DNA of 64,000 nt from Halopseudomonas nanhaiensis (GCF_020025155.1 NZ_CP073751.1:1302001-1366000); one strand, 5' to 3'. Numbered from the stretch's first letter, positions 34,054 to 42,769 are shown. The notes: generated from the letters alone by a model not told the origin. Numbers and translations: made by a program.

Positions 34054-34079
34054 GCTTGTAGCTTGTAGCTTGTAGCTTG
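34054..34079 (+). repeat. Heptamer tandem repeat (GCTTGTA)3 plus partial unit
   Basis: GCTTGTA occurs three times in a row (34054-34060, 34061-34067, 34068-34074) followed by GCTTG. The reverse complement CTACAAGCC occurs at 33991-33999 and pairs with GGCTTGTAG at 34053-34061, so the spacer can fold. Similar AGCTTGTAGCTTG tracts occur between genes in pseudomonads. Confidence 0.7.
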
Positions 34080-34142
34080 CGACTATGGCTTGCCGCTGGT
34101 GGCTGTCGCCGCCTTTAAGTCGCTGTTTTACTGAAAATTCTG

Positions 34143-34171
34143 TTGACAGTGTTGGGCTGCAGACCTAATAT
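34143..34171 (+). promoter_or_regulatory. Sigma-70 promoter of the tRNA-Ala/Glu/Ala cluster
   Basis: TTGACA (34143-34148), a 17-base spacer, and TAATAT (34166-34171) form a near-consensus promoter 18 bases before the first tRNA. The GC-rich stretch GCGCCCCG after the -10 is a discriminator of the kind found at stringently controlled stable-RNA promoters. Confidence 0.85.
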
Positions 34172-34189
34172 GCGCCCCGTCATCACGAC

Positions 34190-34265
34190 GGGGCTATAGC
34201 TCAGCTGGGAGAGCGCCTGCATGGCATGCAGGAGGTCAGCGGTTCGATCCCGCTTAGCTCCACCA
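34190..34265 (+). tRNA. tRNA-Ala (anticodon GGC), copy 1
   Basis: A 76-base cloverleaf with acceptor GGGGCTA/TAGCTCC, D-arm AGCTCAGCTGGGAGAGC, anticodon arm CCTGC-ATGGCAT-GCAGG giving GGC, T-arm with GGTTCGATCCC, and encoded CCA. It is first in the cluster, directly under a strong promoter. Identical to the copy at 34468-34543. Confidence 0.97.
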
Positions 34266-34273
34266 AGTTTTTT

Positions 34274-34297
34274 AGGTCAGTGCTTCGGCGCTGACCT
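34274..34297 (+). terminator. TTCG-tetraloop hairpin between tRNA-Ala and tRNA-Glu
   Basis: AGGTCAGTGC (34274-34283) pairs with GCGCTGACCT (34288-34297) across the stable TTCG loop, with one G-T pair, followed by GTTTT. It may be a weak terminator or a processing/stability element separating the tRNAs in the primary transcript. Confidence 0.55.
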
Positions 34298-34347
34298 GTT
34301 TTCCACGATGCCCGGAGCGCCTAGCTTCGACGCATAGAAGGGTTTGC

Positions 34348-34423
34348 GTCCCCTTCGTCTAGTGGCCTAGGACACCGCCCTTTCACGGCGGTAACAGGGG
34401 TTCGAGTCCCCTAGGGGACGCCA
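34348..34423 (+). tRNA. tRNA-Glu (anticodon TTC)
   Basis: A 76-base cloverleaf: acceptor GTCCCCT/AGGGGAC, anticodon arm CCGCC-CTTTCAC-GGCGG giving TTC, T-arm with GGTTCGAGTCC, and encoded CCA. It lies between two identical tRNA-Ala genes and downstream of gltX, whose product charges it. Confidence 0.97.
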
Positions 34424-34467
34424 TTATCAGTAACCGGTACAGGGACGTGCCGGGGTCGCAAGACCAC

Positions 34468-34543
34468 GGGGCTATAGCTCAGCTGGGAGAGCGCCTGCAT
34501 GGCATGCAGGAGGTCAGCGGTTCGATCCCGCTTAGCTCCACCA
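34468..34543 (+). tRNA. tRNA-Ala (anticodon GGC), copy 2
   Basis: Same 76-base sequence as the first copy, with encoded CCA. It ends 7 bases before a rho-independent terminator, so it closes the tRNA transcript. Confidence 0.97.
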
Positions 34544-34550
34544 ATAAAAA

Positions 34551-34576
34551 AGCCGACAGTCATGTCGGCTTTTTTT
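34551..34576 (+). terminator. Rho-independent terminator of the tRNA cluster
   Basis: AGCCGACA (34551-34558), loop, TGTCGGCT (34563-34570), then a run of T's. The A-run on the other side would let it also terminate the minus-strand gene that ends at 34593. Confidence 0.9.
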
Positions 34577-34592
34577 CGTCCTTGATTTCCCT

Positions 34593-35567
34593 TCAGGCCG
34601 CTACCGGGCCCGGCCGCGGGCGAGAGGTCAGCAAGCGCAGACCTGCAGCAATCCGACGCTTGATGCCGAAACCCGATTGGCGGCGTTGCTGGCTGAGCAG
34701 TTCTTCGAGCATCTCCGGCAGGTACATCTGGTTGGTGTCGACGCAGAACACCGGTTTGCCTGAGATCCGCAGTATCTCCACCGCCTGCCGTGGCTCGCTT
34801 TCGATGAACAGCAGCGCATTGGGGTCGTTCTTGTAGACTTCTGCCTTCAACACGTGGTGCGCATTGGCGCGGCGCCGTTCCTCTGCCGAGGCCATGTTGA
34901 GCATATGCAGCTTGCCGTATTGCACGCCGTTGCGCTCCAGCCATTCCTCCGTCTCCTTGCGATACTTCTCGAGACGGCTGGTCACCAGATGCAGAGCCTG
35001 CGTCGTGGGGATATGCAGCGGCGCTGCGTTCTTCAGGAAGTCGATGTAGCGCTCACCGTCGTCATTCTGCTCGTGCGTCGGGTCAACACACAGCACCCCG
35101 TCGATATCCAGACACGCATGCCCGATGATCTCGTGGTGCATGATGCTCCACTCGAAAAAGCGCGGCAGCGGTAGCGCCTCGAGGCAGATGTCCACCTTGG
35201 AGACGTTTTCGGGGTTGACGAAGCCGGCCAGTGTGACCACGTCGCCGTCGAAGCAGGACGCCACCGCCTCCCGAGCACTGGCCATGGTCTTGCCGGTAGC
35301 GATGCTGGAATCAACCAGCAGAACCTTGCGTGCTTGATGTGGCTTGCTTGGGCTTGGCTTTCCCTGGCGGGGCGTGACCGGGTCGAGGTCTTCGTTACGC
35401 TGGAATGAGCGGAGGTCGGTCAGTGGAAGGTTGCTCTTCAGCGATAACATGCTGCCGAGCAACATGCCGCCGCGGGTGACTCCGACGATGAGTTCGATGT
35501 CTCGGGGCATCTGGCTACCGCATTGGTTTACCAGCGCCGATAGATCGTTCAAGGTTCTGTACTGCAT
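34593..35567 (-). CDS. Phosphoribosyltransferase-HAD fusion protein
   Basis: The 324-residue product has an N-terminal type I phosphoribosyltransferase fold with the PRPP loop VLLVDSSIATGKT (82-94), preceded by VGVTRGGMLLG, and a second half with a HAD-like start DIDGVLCVDPT (about 154-164) and HLVTSRLEKYRKETEEWL, typical of HAD phosphatases. The substrate cannot be told from sequence; it may process a ribosylated or nucleotide-like metabolite. It is convergent with the tRNA cluster and starts after GGAG. I know similar PRTase/HAD combinations in uncharacterised loci. Confidence 0.8.
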   Translation of the reverse strand: MQYRTLNDLSALVNQCGSQMPRDIELIVGVTRGGMLLGSMLSLKSNLPLTDLRSFQRNEDLDPVTPRQGKPSPSKPHQARKVLLVDSSIATGKTMASAREAVASCFDGDVVTLAGFVNPENVSKVDICLEALPLPRFFEWSIMHHEIIGHACLDIDGVLCVDPTHEQNDDGERYIDFLKNAAPLHIPTTQALHLVTSRLEKYRKETEEWLERNGVQYGKLHMLNMASAEERRRANAHHVLKAEVYKNDPNALLFIESEPRQAVEILRISGKPVFCVDTNQMYLPEMLEELLSQQRRQSGFGIKRRIAAGLRLLTSRPRPGPVAA

Positions 35568-35802
35568 AAGCTACTCCGTGTCCTGACCGCGCTGCGCTTC
35601 CGTGGCGAGCGACAGTGCCTTCGTATGAATCGACACCCTTTTGAGCGACGGTCCGGCGCATGGTTCCAAAATCTTCCCTACCTCGTGATCCAGGTCGCGC
35701 TCCCCGGCCTTGGCGGAGGACGCCCTGCGTCCTTGTTACTCATGCTCGGCGGAGAGTGTGACAGGTGTGTGACGTCCCCCGGAAAAGCGATGACTGGTGC
35801 GG

Positions 35803-38049
35803 TCAGATCAGGCAGTCCACGTAGTAACGGCGATCACCGCTCTCACTGGTGATGGATCGCGCGCCGTGTATGTCGCTTTCGAAGCCGGGGAAGCGCTCGT
35901 CCTGTTCGGCTGCGATGCGCAGATAGTCTGCGATGGCGGTGCTGTCGCCCGGAAAGCGCTCGCCCGGCATGATCACCGGGATACCAGGCGGGTAGGGCAC
36001 GACCATCACGGCGGCGATCCGGCCGGCCAGCGCCTCGACCGGCACCATCTCGACCTGTCCGCGAACCATCTGCTGGTAGGCATCGGCCGGGCGCACGACG
36101 ATCTCCGGCAGCTCGGTATAGATCTGGCGTAGCGTGCGGACCATGCGTTGTTCCTTGTAGAAGCGATGCATGTGCTGACACAGGTCCTGCAGCCCCATGT
36201 CGCGGTAGGCCTGGAAACCGGCGACACTCGGCAGGGTCATCTCCAGTGGTGCGTTGCTGTCGTACAGGCGCTTGAACTCCTGCAGCTCCGATACCAGCGT
36301 GCTCCACTTGCCCTTGGTGATGCCCAGCGAGAACAGGATCAGGAAGGAATACAGACCGGTCTTTTCCACGACCAGGCCTCGCTCGGCGAGAAAGCGCGTG
36401 ACGATCGCTGCCGGGATGCCGCTTTTGGCCAGACGGCCGTGTTCTTCCACGCCCGGGGTGAGGAGGGTGACCTTGATCGGGTCGAGCAGGGCGTAGTCTT
36501 CGGCCATCTCGCCGAAGCCGTGCCACTCTGCTCGGTCATCCAGCGTCCAGTCGGATGGCGCCAGTTCGTCCGCTGCCAGCGACGCTTCGGGCTCCCAGAC
36601 GTCGAACCACCATTCGTCTTCGTCCAGACGCTCGGCGGTCTGCTGCATCGCACGGCGGAAAGACAGGGCCTCGTCGAGCGTCTCCTGCACCAGCGAGCGA
36701 CCCGGTGCGCCGGCCATCATGCCGGTGGTCACGTCGATCGAGGCGATGATGCCGTAATGCGGTGACGTGGAGGCGTGCATCATGAAAGCCTCGTTGAAGC
36801 GTTCCTCGTCCAGCTGCTGCTCGTCACTGTTTTCGGCAAGAATGATCGAGGCCTGCGACAGCGCCGCGAGTACCTTGTGTGGCGACTGTGTGGCAAACAC
36901 CATGGGATGCCTGGCACGGGGGAAGCCGCGCTTGCGGCCCATGCCGTGGCGCCCGGCGTAGAACTCGTGAAACGCTGCGTAGCCGTACCAGGCTTCATCG
37001 AAATGCAGCACATCCACGGCATCCTCAAGCTCATCCTTGATCAGCTCGGCGTTGTAGCAGAGGCCGTCGTAGGTCGAATTGGTCAGCACGGCGAGGCGAA
37101 TGCGCGGTTCGCGGCCCTGCAGCAGCGGATGCGCGGCGACCCGCTCGCGGATGCGTGCCGGGGAGAACGACTCCAGGCTGATCGGGCCGATGATGCCGTA
37201 GTCATTGCGCGAGCCGGTGAGGTACACGGGGATCGCTCCGGTCATGATGATCGCGTGCAGGATCGACTTGTGGCAGTTGCGGTCGACCAGCACCACGTCA
37301 TCCCGGGTGACGTAGGCATGCCAGATAACCTTGTTCGCCGTTGAGGTGCCGTTGACCACATAGAAACTGTGGTCGGCGCCGAAGGTCCGCGCGGTGTTGG
37401 CCTCCGCAGCGGCGATGGGGCCGTTGTGGTCGAGTAGCGACCCCAGCCCTGGCACCGAGACCGAGAGGTCCGAGCGCAGCGTGTTTTCCCCAAAGAAGTC
37501 GTGGAATGCCCGACCGACAGGGCTCTTGCGAAACGCCACGCCACCGCCGTGCCCGGGGGAATGCCAGGAGTAGCTGGCCCGGCCGGTATAGTCGAGCAGG
37601 GCCTTGAAAAACGGCGGTAGCAGATTGGCCAGATACGAGCGGGCGGTCCGGGCGATCTGGCCGGCGATGAAGGGCAGGGTATCCTCGAACAGATAGATGA
37701 TGCCGCGCAGCTGATGCAGCTCACGCAGCTCGGCGAGCTGGGCGTTGTCGAGGTTCTGCCGGGTGGTCAGGGCCATGATCGGCAGTTCGGGCGAGCGCGA
37801 GTGGGCGGCTTCGAACAGCGCCCTGATCGGCTCCAGATCGTCGGCAGCGTCTGCCGTAAACAGAATGCAGGAGAGGCCGCGATGCGCTTCGGCGATCAGC
37901 CGTCCTTCGTCGATGGACGCGGTGGCCAGGACCTCCAGGCCCTCCTGCTTCAATGCCTTGAACAGGTCTGCCAGCTGGGTGCCGGCAACATCGTTCTTGC
38001 CAATATGCGGGTTGATGACAAGTATCGGGAAATGCAAATGCTTGAACAT
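35803..38049 (-). CDS. ldcA: LdcA-type lysine/ornithine/arginine decarboxylase
   Basis: This PLP enzyme decarboxylates a basic amino acid, probably lysine to cadaverine by resemblance to P. aeruginosa LdcA (PA1818). ATG 38049 (MFKHLHFPILVINPHIG) with GAGG upstream gives 748 residues, family length; the longer frame start is not conserved. Domains are an N-terminal receiver-like wing (1-130), the PLP fold (about 150-450) with SYSWHSPGHGGG, FDEAWYGYAAFH and the PLP lysine K392 in TQSPHKVLAA, and a C-terminal domain. Substrate choice among Lys, Orn and Arg is inferred. Confidence 0.9.
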   Translation of the reverse strand: MFKHLHFPILVINPHIGKNDVAGTQLADLFKALKQEGLEVLATASIDEGRLIAEAHRGLSCILFTADAADDLEPIRALFEAAHSRSPELPIMALTTRQNLDNAQLAELRELHQLRGIIYLFEDTLPFIAGQIARTARSYLANLLPPFFKALLDYTGRASYSWHSPGHGGGVAFRKSPVGRAFHDFFGENTLRSDLSVSVPGLGSLLDHNGPIAAAEANTARTFGADHSFYVVNGTSTANKVIWHAYVTRDDVVLVDRNCHKSILHAIIMTGAIPVYLTGSRNDYGIIGPISLESFSPARIRERVAAHPLLQGREPRIRLAVLTNSTYDGLCYNAELIKDELEDAVDVLHFDEAWYGYAAFHEFYAGRHGMGRKRGFPRARHPMVFATQSPHKVLAALSQASIILAENSDEQQLDEERFNEAFMMHASTSPHYGIIASIDVTTGMMAGAPGRSLVQETLDEALSFRRAMQQTAERLDEDEWWFDVWEPEASLAADELAPSDWTLDDRAEWHGFGEMAEDYALLDPIKVTLLTPGVEEHGRLAKSGIPAAIVTRFLAERGLVVEKTGLYSFLILFSLGITKGKWSTLVSELQEFKRLYDSNAPLEMTLPSVAGFQAYRDMGLQDLCQHMHRFYKEQRMVRTLRQIYTELPEIVVRPADAYQQMVRGQVEMVPVEALAGRIAAVMVVPYPPGIPVIMPGERFPGDSTAIADYLRIAAEQDERFPGFESDIHGARSITSESGDRRYYVDCLI

Positions 38050-38189
38050 GGAGCCTCGTTCCTGGTGAGCCTGTTGCAAGACTAGCCCAGCGGGCTGCGC
38101 GCGGCACTTCATTCCTCGTGCCGGGGGACGGTGTTATCCTGCCCGCCCAGCACCACAAGCCCGCCGACGTTCGATAAGGGAGTACACCC

Positions 38190-38636
38190 GTGAATTGGGA
38201 TTTTGATAATCCGCATACTTACGACATTACTGTGCAAGCCGACGATATCGACGAGCTCGGGCATGCGAACAACGCAATCTACGTTCGCTGGCTGGAGCGC
38301 TGTGCGTGGCAGCATTCAAAGTCGCTGGGGCTGGGACTGGACGAGTACCGCGAGCTGGACCGCGCCATGGCGATTGTTCATCACCAGATCGATTACCTCG
38401 CTGCCGGGTACGAGGGCGATGAACTGACCATGGCCACATGGATCGTGCATTGGGACAAGAAGCTGCGGATGACCCGGCATTTTCAGTTATGCCGGAAAAG
38501 CGACGGCGCCACCCTGCTGCGGGCCCGCACCACCTTCGCCTGTATAGAACTGAGTACCGGCAGACCAAAACGCATGCCGCCAATCTTCATCGAAGGGTAC
38601 GGCAAGGCGATAAGCGCTGACGCAACGGCCGAGTGA
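38190..38636 (+). CDS. Acyl-CoA thioesterase, 4HBT/YbgC-FadM type
   Basis: The 148-residue hot-dog fold protein contains the 4HBT active-site pattern DDIDELGHANNAIYVRWLE (about 18-36, Asp, His and Asn) and ends with RMPPIFIEGYGKAI. It would hydrolyse acyl-CoA thioesters. The start is a GTG at 38190 preceded by AAGGGAG. It is divergent from ldcA across 140 bases. Confidence 0.85.
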   Translation: MNWDFDNPHTYDITVQADDIDELGHANNAIYVRWLERCAWQHSKSLGLGLDEYRELDRAMAIVHHQIDYLAAGYEGDELTMATWIVHWDKKLRMTRHFQLCRKSDGATLLRARTTFACIELSTGRPKRMPPIFIEGYGKAISADATAE

Positions 38637-38730
38637 TCGGCCGGCCGGAGCGGATCGCGCCGAGTCGTCGCTCCCTCCATCCGGAGCAGGACGCTGGAAG
38701 GCGTGACCCGCTGCGACCCGCGGGGCAGGC

Positions 38731-39012
38731 TTAACGATACTCGCAGAGGTAGGCGGTGTCCTGCTCGACCTTGAGCTGAAACTTGCTGTTGGCCGGCACG
38801 GTGAATTGCGATCCGCCGGCGTAGTCATTCCACTCGTCACTCCCCGGTAGCTTGACGGTCAGCTTGCCGGTCACCACATGCATGATTTCCAGCTGGCTGG
38901 TGCCGAACTCGTACTCGCCTGGAGCCATCACGCCGATGGTTGCGGCGCCTTCCGGCTGCTGCAGAGCGATGGAAGCGACCTTGCCTTCGAAATACTCATT
39001 GACCTTGAACAT
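38731..39012 (-). CDS. ppnP: Pyrimidine/purine nucleoside phosphorylase PpnP (DUF1255)
   Basis: PpnP phosphorolyses diverse nucleosides to base and ribose-1-phosphate. The 93-residue cupin-like product starts [15 protein letters not shown] and has the family motifs [28 protein letters not shown] and [11 protein letters not shown], ending AYLCEYR. I chose ATG 39012 over the in-frame TTG at 39018 because AGGAG is spaced correctly and the family begins there. Confidence 0.93.
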   Translation of the reverse strand: MFKVNEYFEGKVASIALQQPEGAATIGVMAPGEYEFGTSQLEIMHVVTGKLTVKLPGSDEWNDYAGGSQFTVPANSKFQLKVEQDTAYLCEYR

Positions 39013-39160
39013 CGACAACTCCTGGGGACTGACGGGAAGAGGGGCGCCATTATGCCGAGCGGCCTATCGGCTCGGCAATCACCGCGTGCTGGGTAATGCT
39101 GACCGGGCGCGCGTCGCTTCTTCTTCTATACTCGCTGGACAGTCACAGCGGAGAACAACC

Positions 39161-39445
39161 ATGAAACAGATCAGATCTGTCCTGGGACTCGGGCTGGCAG
39201 CGGCGGCGTGGTGTGGTGCGCTGCATGCGGCCGAGCTGGTCGGCGTCGTCCAGGAGCTTGATGCCCGGGAAGGGACGATTGTTGTCGAAGGAATCGAGTT
39301 TCACGTGGTAGAAAACACCGATTTCGACATGGAACTGGGCGGCTACGCAGACCTCGAGAATGGTCAGCGGGTCGAGATCGACTACGACGTGTCAGAAGGG
39401 CGGCATATCATCAATCAGATCCGTCCCGAGATATCGGAGCTATGA
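39161..39445 (+). CDS. Small periplasmic protein of unknown function
   Basis: The 94-residue product has a Sec signal (MKQIRSVLGLGLAAAAWCGA, cleavage near LHAA) and a compact beta-rich mature domain (LVGVVQELDAREGTIVVEGI; LENGQRVEIDYDVSEG), resembling small OB/DUF5666-like folds that occur in envelope proteins. GGAG precedes the ATG. I cannot assign a role; a TATACT (39127-39132) upstream may be its -10. Confidence 0.75.
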   Translation: MKQIRSVLGLGLAAAAWCGALHAAELVGVVQELDAREGTIVVEGIEFHVVENTDFDMELGGYADLENGQRVEIDYDVSEGRHIINQIRPEISEL

Positions 39446-39513
39446 AGGCCTTACGGGGCACTCTGTTATGATCGATCCTCGACGGGGCCAGAGCGAAGCA
39501 TAACGGGGAAGAC

Positions 39514-40386
39514 ATGGCGAGCATCGCATTCATCGGATTAGGCGTTATGGGCTTTCCCATGGCCGGCCACCTCAAGCGTGCCGGGCACGAGGTAACGGTC
39601 TACAACCGCACCACGGCGAAGGCCGCGCTGTGGACTGAGCAGCACGGTGGCGAATCACGCGAGACGCCTGCGCTGGCCGCGACCGAGCAGGACATGATCA
39701 TGCTGTGTGTGGGCAACGATGACGATCTGCGCGAGGTGGTCGCCGGCCCCGACGGCGTGCTTGCCGGCGCTCGCAAGGGCGCAGTGATCGTCGATCACAC
39801 CACATCGTCTGCGACGGTTGCACGTGAGCTCGCAGCCTTGTGTCAGGAGAAGGGCATCGGCTTTCTCGATGCGCCTGTTTCCGGTGGCGAAGCCGGTGCG
39901 GTGAGCGGTCAGCTGACCATCATGGTGGGCGGCGATGAATCGGTCTATGACCTGGTGCGCCCGGTCCTCAACGCCTATGCGAAGATGACCCGCCACATGG
40001 GCCAAGTGGGCTGCGGGCAGCTGACCAAGATGGTCAATCAGATCTGTATCGCCGGGTTGGTTCAGGGTCTCTCCGAGGCATTGCACTTCGCGCAGAATGC
40101 CGGGCTGGACGGCGAGTCGGCGATGGCGGTCATTGGCAAGGGCGCCGCCCAGTCCTGGCAGCTGGATAACCGCCACAAGACCATGCTGGCGGGGGAATTC
40201 GATTTTGGTTTCGCCGTCGACTGGATGCGCAAGGACCTGTCGATCGTGCTGGATGAGGCCAGGCGCAACGGGTCGCAGCTTCCGGTCACTGCTCTGGTCG
40301 ATCAGTTCTATGCCGACGTGCAGGCTGCCGGCGGCGGGCGCTGGGATACTTCCAGTCTGATCACCCGCCTTACCCGCGGAAGATGA
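39514..40386 (+). CDS. 3-hydroxyisobutyrate dehydrogenase-family NAD(P)-dependent oxidoreductase
   Basis: The 290-residue product is a beta-hydroxyacid dehydrogenase: N-terminal NAD(P) motif FIGLGVMGFPMAGHLKRAGH, substrate-site DAPVSGGEAGA (about 118-128), catalytic lysine in GQLTKMVNQI, and DLSIVLDEAR. Substrates in the family include 3-hydroxyisobutyrate, tartronate semialdehyde, glyoxylate and succinic semialdehyde; this cannot be settled here. GGGGAAG precedes the ATG. Its end overlaps the convergent DUF486 gene by 17 bases. Confidence 0.88.
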   Translation: MASIAFIGLGVMGFPMAGHLKRAGHEVTVYNRTTAKAALWTEQHGGESRETPALAATEQDMIMLCVGNDDDLREVVAGPDGVLAGARKGAVIVDHTTSSATVARELAALCQEKGIGFLDAPVSGGEAGAVSGQLTIMVGGDESVYDLVRPVLNAYAKMTRHMGQVGCGQLTKMVNQICIAGLVQGLSEALHFAQNAGLDGESAMAVIGKGAAQSWQLDNRHKTMLAGEFDFGFAVDWMRKDLSIVLDEARRNGSQLPVTALVDQFYADVQAAGGGRWDTSSLITRLTRGR

Positions 40387-40717
40387 AATACACCGCGCCG
40401 AGCAAACACAGGCCGGCCCATAGATAGTCGAGCTTCAAAGGCTGTTGCAGAAAGTAGACCGCGAACGGTACGAACACGCATAGCGTGATGACCTCCTGCA
40501 TGATCTTCAGCTGCGCCACGTTCAGCTCCGTATAGCCGATGCGGTTGGCTGGCACCATGAGCAGATACTCGAACAGGGCTATGCCCCAGCTGACCAGTGC
40601 CGCTATGATCCACGGCTTGCTGTTCAGTGCCTTCAGGTGCCCGTACCAGGCAAACGTCATGAATACGTTGGACAGGGTCAGCAACAGGGCGGTCTGCGCC
40701 CAGACGGGTAAAGACAT
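40370..40717 (-). CDS. DUF486/DMT-type small membrane protein
   Basis: The 115-residue product has four hydrophobic segments (LLLTLSNVFMTFAWYG; IIAALVSWGIALFEYLL; IMQEVITLCVFVPFAVYFL; YLWAGLCLLGAVYFIF) and the DUF486 motif NVAQLKIMQE. It resembles half-size DMT transporters. ATG 40717 has a strong GGAGGTGG upstream; ATG 40738 is a weaker alternative. Its end overlaps the convergent dehydrogenase. Confidence 0.85.
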   Translation of the reverse strand: MSLPVWAQTALLLTLSNVFMTFAWYGHLKALNSKPWIIAALVSWGIALFEYLLMVPANRIGYTELNVAQLKIMQEVITLCVFVPFAVYFLQQPLKLDYLWAGLCLLGAVYFIFRG

Positions 40718-40791
40718 TCGACGCCACCTCCGGATCATGGTGGCGCGAGCATAGGCTCAAGCCGGATTTTCGCCAAGAGGGTTAGCCAGTC

Positions 40792-41049
40792 GTGAGCATA
40801 AGCTGCCGACCGGGCTGCGGTGCATGCTGCATCGCGCCATCCATTTCGTCAGCCATGCCGGGCATGCCGGCCGGCAAGCCCGCGGGTGTCCCGTGCATTC
40901 ATCTGCTTGCGGACAAGCGCTGTGCCATCTTCGAGTCACCTGAACGGCCTGCGGTGTGTGCGGCATTTCAGGCCGATGCTGCAATCTGCGGAGAGGGCCC
41001 GCTGGAAGCGCTCGCCATCCTGCGGTGGCTGGAGGCAGAAACCGCCTGA
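40792..41049 (+). CDS. YkgJ-type cysteine-cluster protein
   Basis: The 85-residue product has the YkgJ pattern of conserved cysteines: CRPGCGACCIAPSISS, then GVPCIHLL, KRCAIFESPERPAVC and AAICGEG. The family is thought to bind a zinc or iron-sulfur ligand; function unknown. The start is a GTG at 40792, divergent from the DUF486 gene. Confidence 0.85.
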   Translation: MSISCRPGCGACCIAPSISSAMPGMPAGKPAGVPCIHLLADKRCAIFESPERPAVCAAFQADAAICGEGPLEALAILRWLEAETA

Positions 41050-41113
41050 GGGGCCGGAGCAACGGCCGACTGCCGGTGGCACACGCGCGTGGCCTGAGGA
41101 ATCGCAGACAATA

Positions 41114-41138
41114 AAAAACCCCGCGATGCGGGGTTTTT
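41114..41138. terminator. Bidirectional rho-independent terminator between ykgJ-like gene and gltA
   Basis: AAAAACCCCGC (41114-41124), loop GAT, GCGGGGTTTTT (41128-41138). The A- and T-runs on both sides let it end transcripts from either direction; gltA stops 13 bases to the right. Confidence 0.92.
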
Positions 41139-41150
41139 CGTTCAGCATGA

Positions 41151-42425
41151 TTACTTGGTGGGGTAATCGCGCTGAGTGGCGCCGGTGTACAGCTGACGCG
41201 GGCGACCGATCTTGTACGGGCCGCTGATCATCTCATTCCAGTGGGCAATCCAGCCCGGCGTACGGCCGGTGGCGAAGATCACCGTGAACATTTCGGTGGG
41301 AATACCAATCGCCTTGAGGATGATGCCCGAGTAGAAGTCGACGTTCGGGTACAGGTTGCGCTCGATGAAGTAGGGGTCGGTCCGGGCAATTTCTTCCAGC
41401 TTCATTGCCAGTTCCAGCTGCGGGTCGTTGATACCCAGCTCGCTCAGTACTTCGTCACAGGTCTGCTTCATGACCTTGGCGCGCGGATCGAAGTTCTTGT
41501 AGACGCGGTGGCCGAAGCCCATCAGCTTGAACGGATCGTCCTTGTCCTTGGCCTTGGCGACGAATTTCTCGATGTTCGATACATCACCGATTTCGTCGAG
41601 CATGCGCAGAACGGCTTCGTTTGCACCACCGTGCGCCGGTCCCCACAGGGCGGCGATGCCGGCTGCGATACAGGCGAACGGGTTCGCGCCGGAAGAGCCG
41701 GCCAGGCGAACGGTGGAGGTGGACGCGTTCTGCTCGTGGTCGGCATGCAGAACGAAGATGCGATCCATGGCCTTGGCCAGTACCGGGTTGACCTTCTTCT
41801 CGTCACATGGCGTGTTGAACATCATGTGCAGGAAGTTCTCGGAATACGAGAGATCGTTGCGCGGGTACATCATCGGCTGACCCATGGAGTACTTGTACAC
41901 CATGGCGGCGAGAGTCGGCATCTTGGCGATCAGGCGCACCGCGGAAATCTCGCGATGGTGCGGATCGTTGATGTCCAGGGAGTCGTGGTAGAAGGCAGAG
42001 AGGGCGCCGACTACGCCGCACATGATAGCCATCGGGTGCGCGTCACGGCGGAAACCGTTGAAGAACGTCTTGAGCTGTTCGTGCACCATTGTGTGGTTCT
42101 TGATGGTGCTGTCGAATGTCTTCTTCTCTTCGTCGCTGGGCAGTTCGCCCTTGAGCAGCAGGTAGCAGGTTTCGAGGAAATCGGCCTTTTCGGCGAGCTG
42201 TTCGATCGGGTAACCGCGGTGGAGCAGGACGCCTTTCTCACCATCAATAAAGGTGATCTTGGATTCGCACGAAGAGGTAGCCATGAAGCCGGGGTCAAAG
42301 GTGAAGATACCCTCGGAGGTCAGGCCGCGTACATCTACTACATCCGGACCAAGGGTGCCAGAATAGACTGGCAGGTCAATGGGGGCAGCGCCCTCGATGA
42401 TCAACTGCGCCTTTTTGTCAGCCAT
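41151..42425 (-). CDS. gltA: Citrate synthase (type I)
   Basis: GltA condenses oxaloacetate and acetyl-CoA at the entry of the TCA cycle. The 424-residue product has the family blocks [46 protein letters not shown] (His/Asn region), [10 protein letters not shown] with the catalytic His, and [20 protein letters not shown] precedes the ATG. It is divergent from sdhC, as in Pseudomonas, and is reminiscent of NADH-regulated hexameric enzymes. Confidence 0.97.
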   Translation of the reverse strand: MADKKAQLIIEGAAPIDLPVYSGTLGPDVVDVRGLTSEGIFTFDPGFMATSSCESKITFIDGEKGVLLHRGYPIEQLAEKADFLETCYLLLKGELPSDEEKKTFDSTIKNHTMVHEQLKTFFNGFRRDAHPMAIMCGVVGALSAFYHDSLDINDPHHREISAVRLIAKMPTLAAMVYKYSMGQPMMYPRNDLSYSENFLHMMFNTPCDEKKVNPVLAKAMDRIFVLHADHEQNASTSTVRLAGSSGANPFACIAAGIAALWGPAHGGANEAVLRMLDEIGDVSNIEKFVAKAKDKDDPFKLMGFGHRVYKNFDPRAKVMKQTCDEVLSELGINDPQLELAMKLEEIARTDPYFIERNLYPNVDFYSGIILKAIGIPTEMFTVIFATGRTPGWIAHWNEMISGPYKIGRPRQLYTGATQRDYPTK

Positions 42426-42482
42426 GAATGGCCTCCTGTTTTGCTGTATCGAAAGTGTGACCCCCCACGCAGGGCCCGCATC

Positions 42483-42510
42483 ACTATAAGGTGATAATCC
42501 CGTTTGTCAA
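42483..42510 (-). promoter_or_regulatory. Sigma-70 promoter of gltA
   Basis: Read on the minus strand: TTGACA (42510-42505), 16-base spacer, TATAGT (42488-42483), with transcription expected about 50 bases before the gltA ATG. It is the best match in the divergent region. Confidence 0.75.
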
Positions 42511-42626
42511 TTCTACTGATAGTGAATGGATATCACCGCCATAAATGACTTTTATAGACGCCCTAAATAGGGGCGACAGCCGCGCAACTACGCGGCTCGG
42601 CGGGTGTATCGAAGCCGGCGTTTGCG

Positions 42627-42655
42627 TTGTAATCAAGGGGGTAACTCTCTATACT
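42627..42655 (+). promoter_or_regulatory. Candidate sigma-70 promoter of sdhCDAB
   Basis: TTGTAA (42627-42632), 17-base spacer, TATACT (42650-42655), about 108 bases upstream of the sdhC start. The -35 is weak, so activation by a regulator is possible. Confidence 0.45.
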
Positions 42656-42769
42656 CCATGACCGGCAAAGTGACCCATCCGGCTTCCCCTGGAAGCGCAC
42701 CACGGGGTCATTGAGGTACCCACGTAGTACAAGTGCACCTTCCTATAATCCAGCCCTGACCACAGGGCC

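Larger units (their letters stand above)
42426..42769. other. Divergent control region between gltA and sdhCDAB
   Basis: This 344-base gene-free region carries the promoters of both TCA transcripts, listed separately. It also holds a small hairpin at 42559-42575 (CGCCC/GGGCG around TAAATAG) and a TATAAT at 42744-42749 just 20 bases before the sdhC start without a good -35. No encoded peptide is evident. Confidence 0.7.

Noticed and set aside
34190-34543. tRNA cluster as integration site of a genomic island
   Set aside because: Both tRNA-Ala copies are complete with housekeeping genes on each side; no integrase or partial tRNA end repeat was seen.
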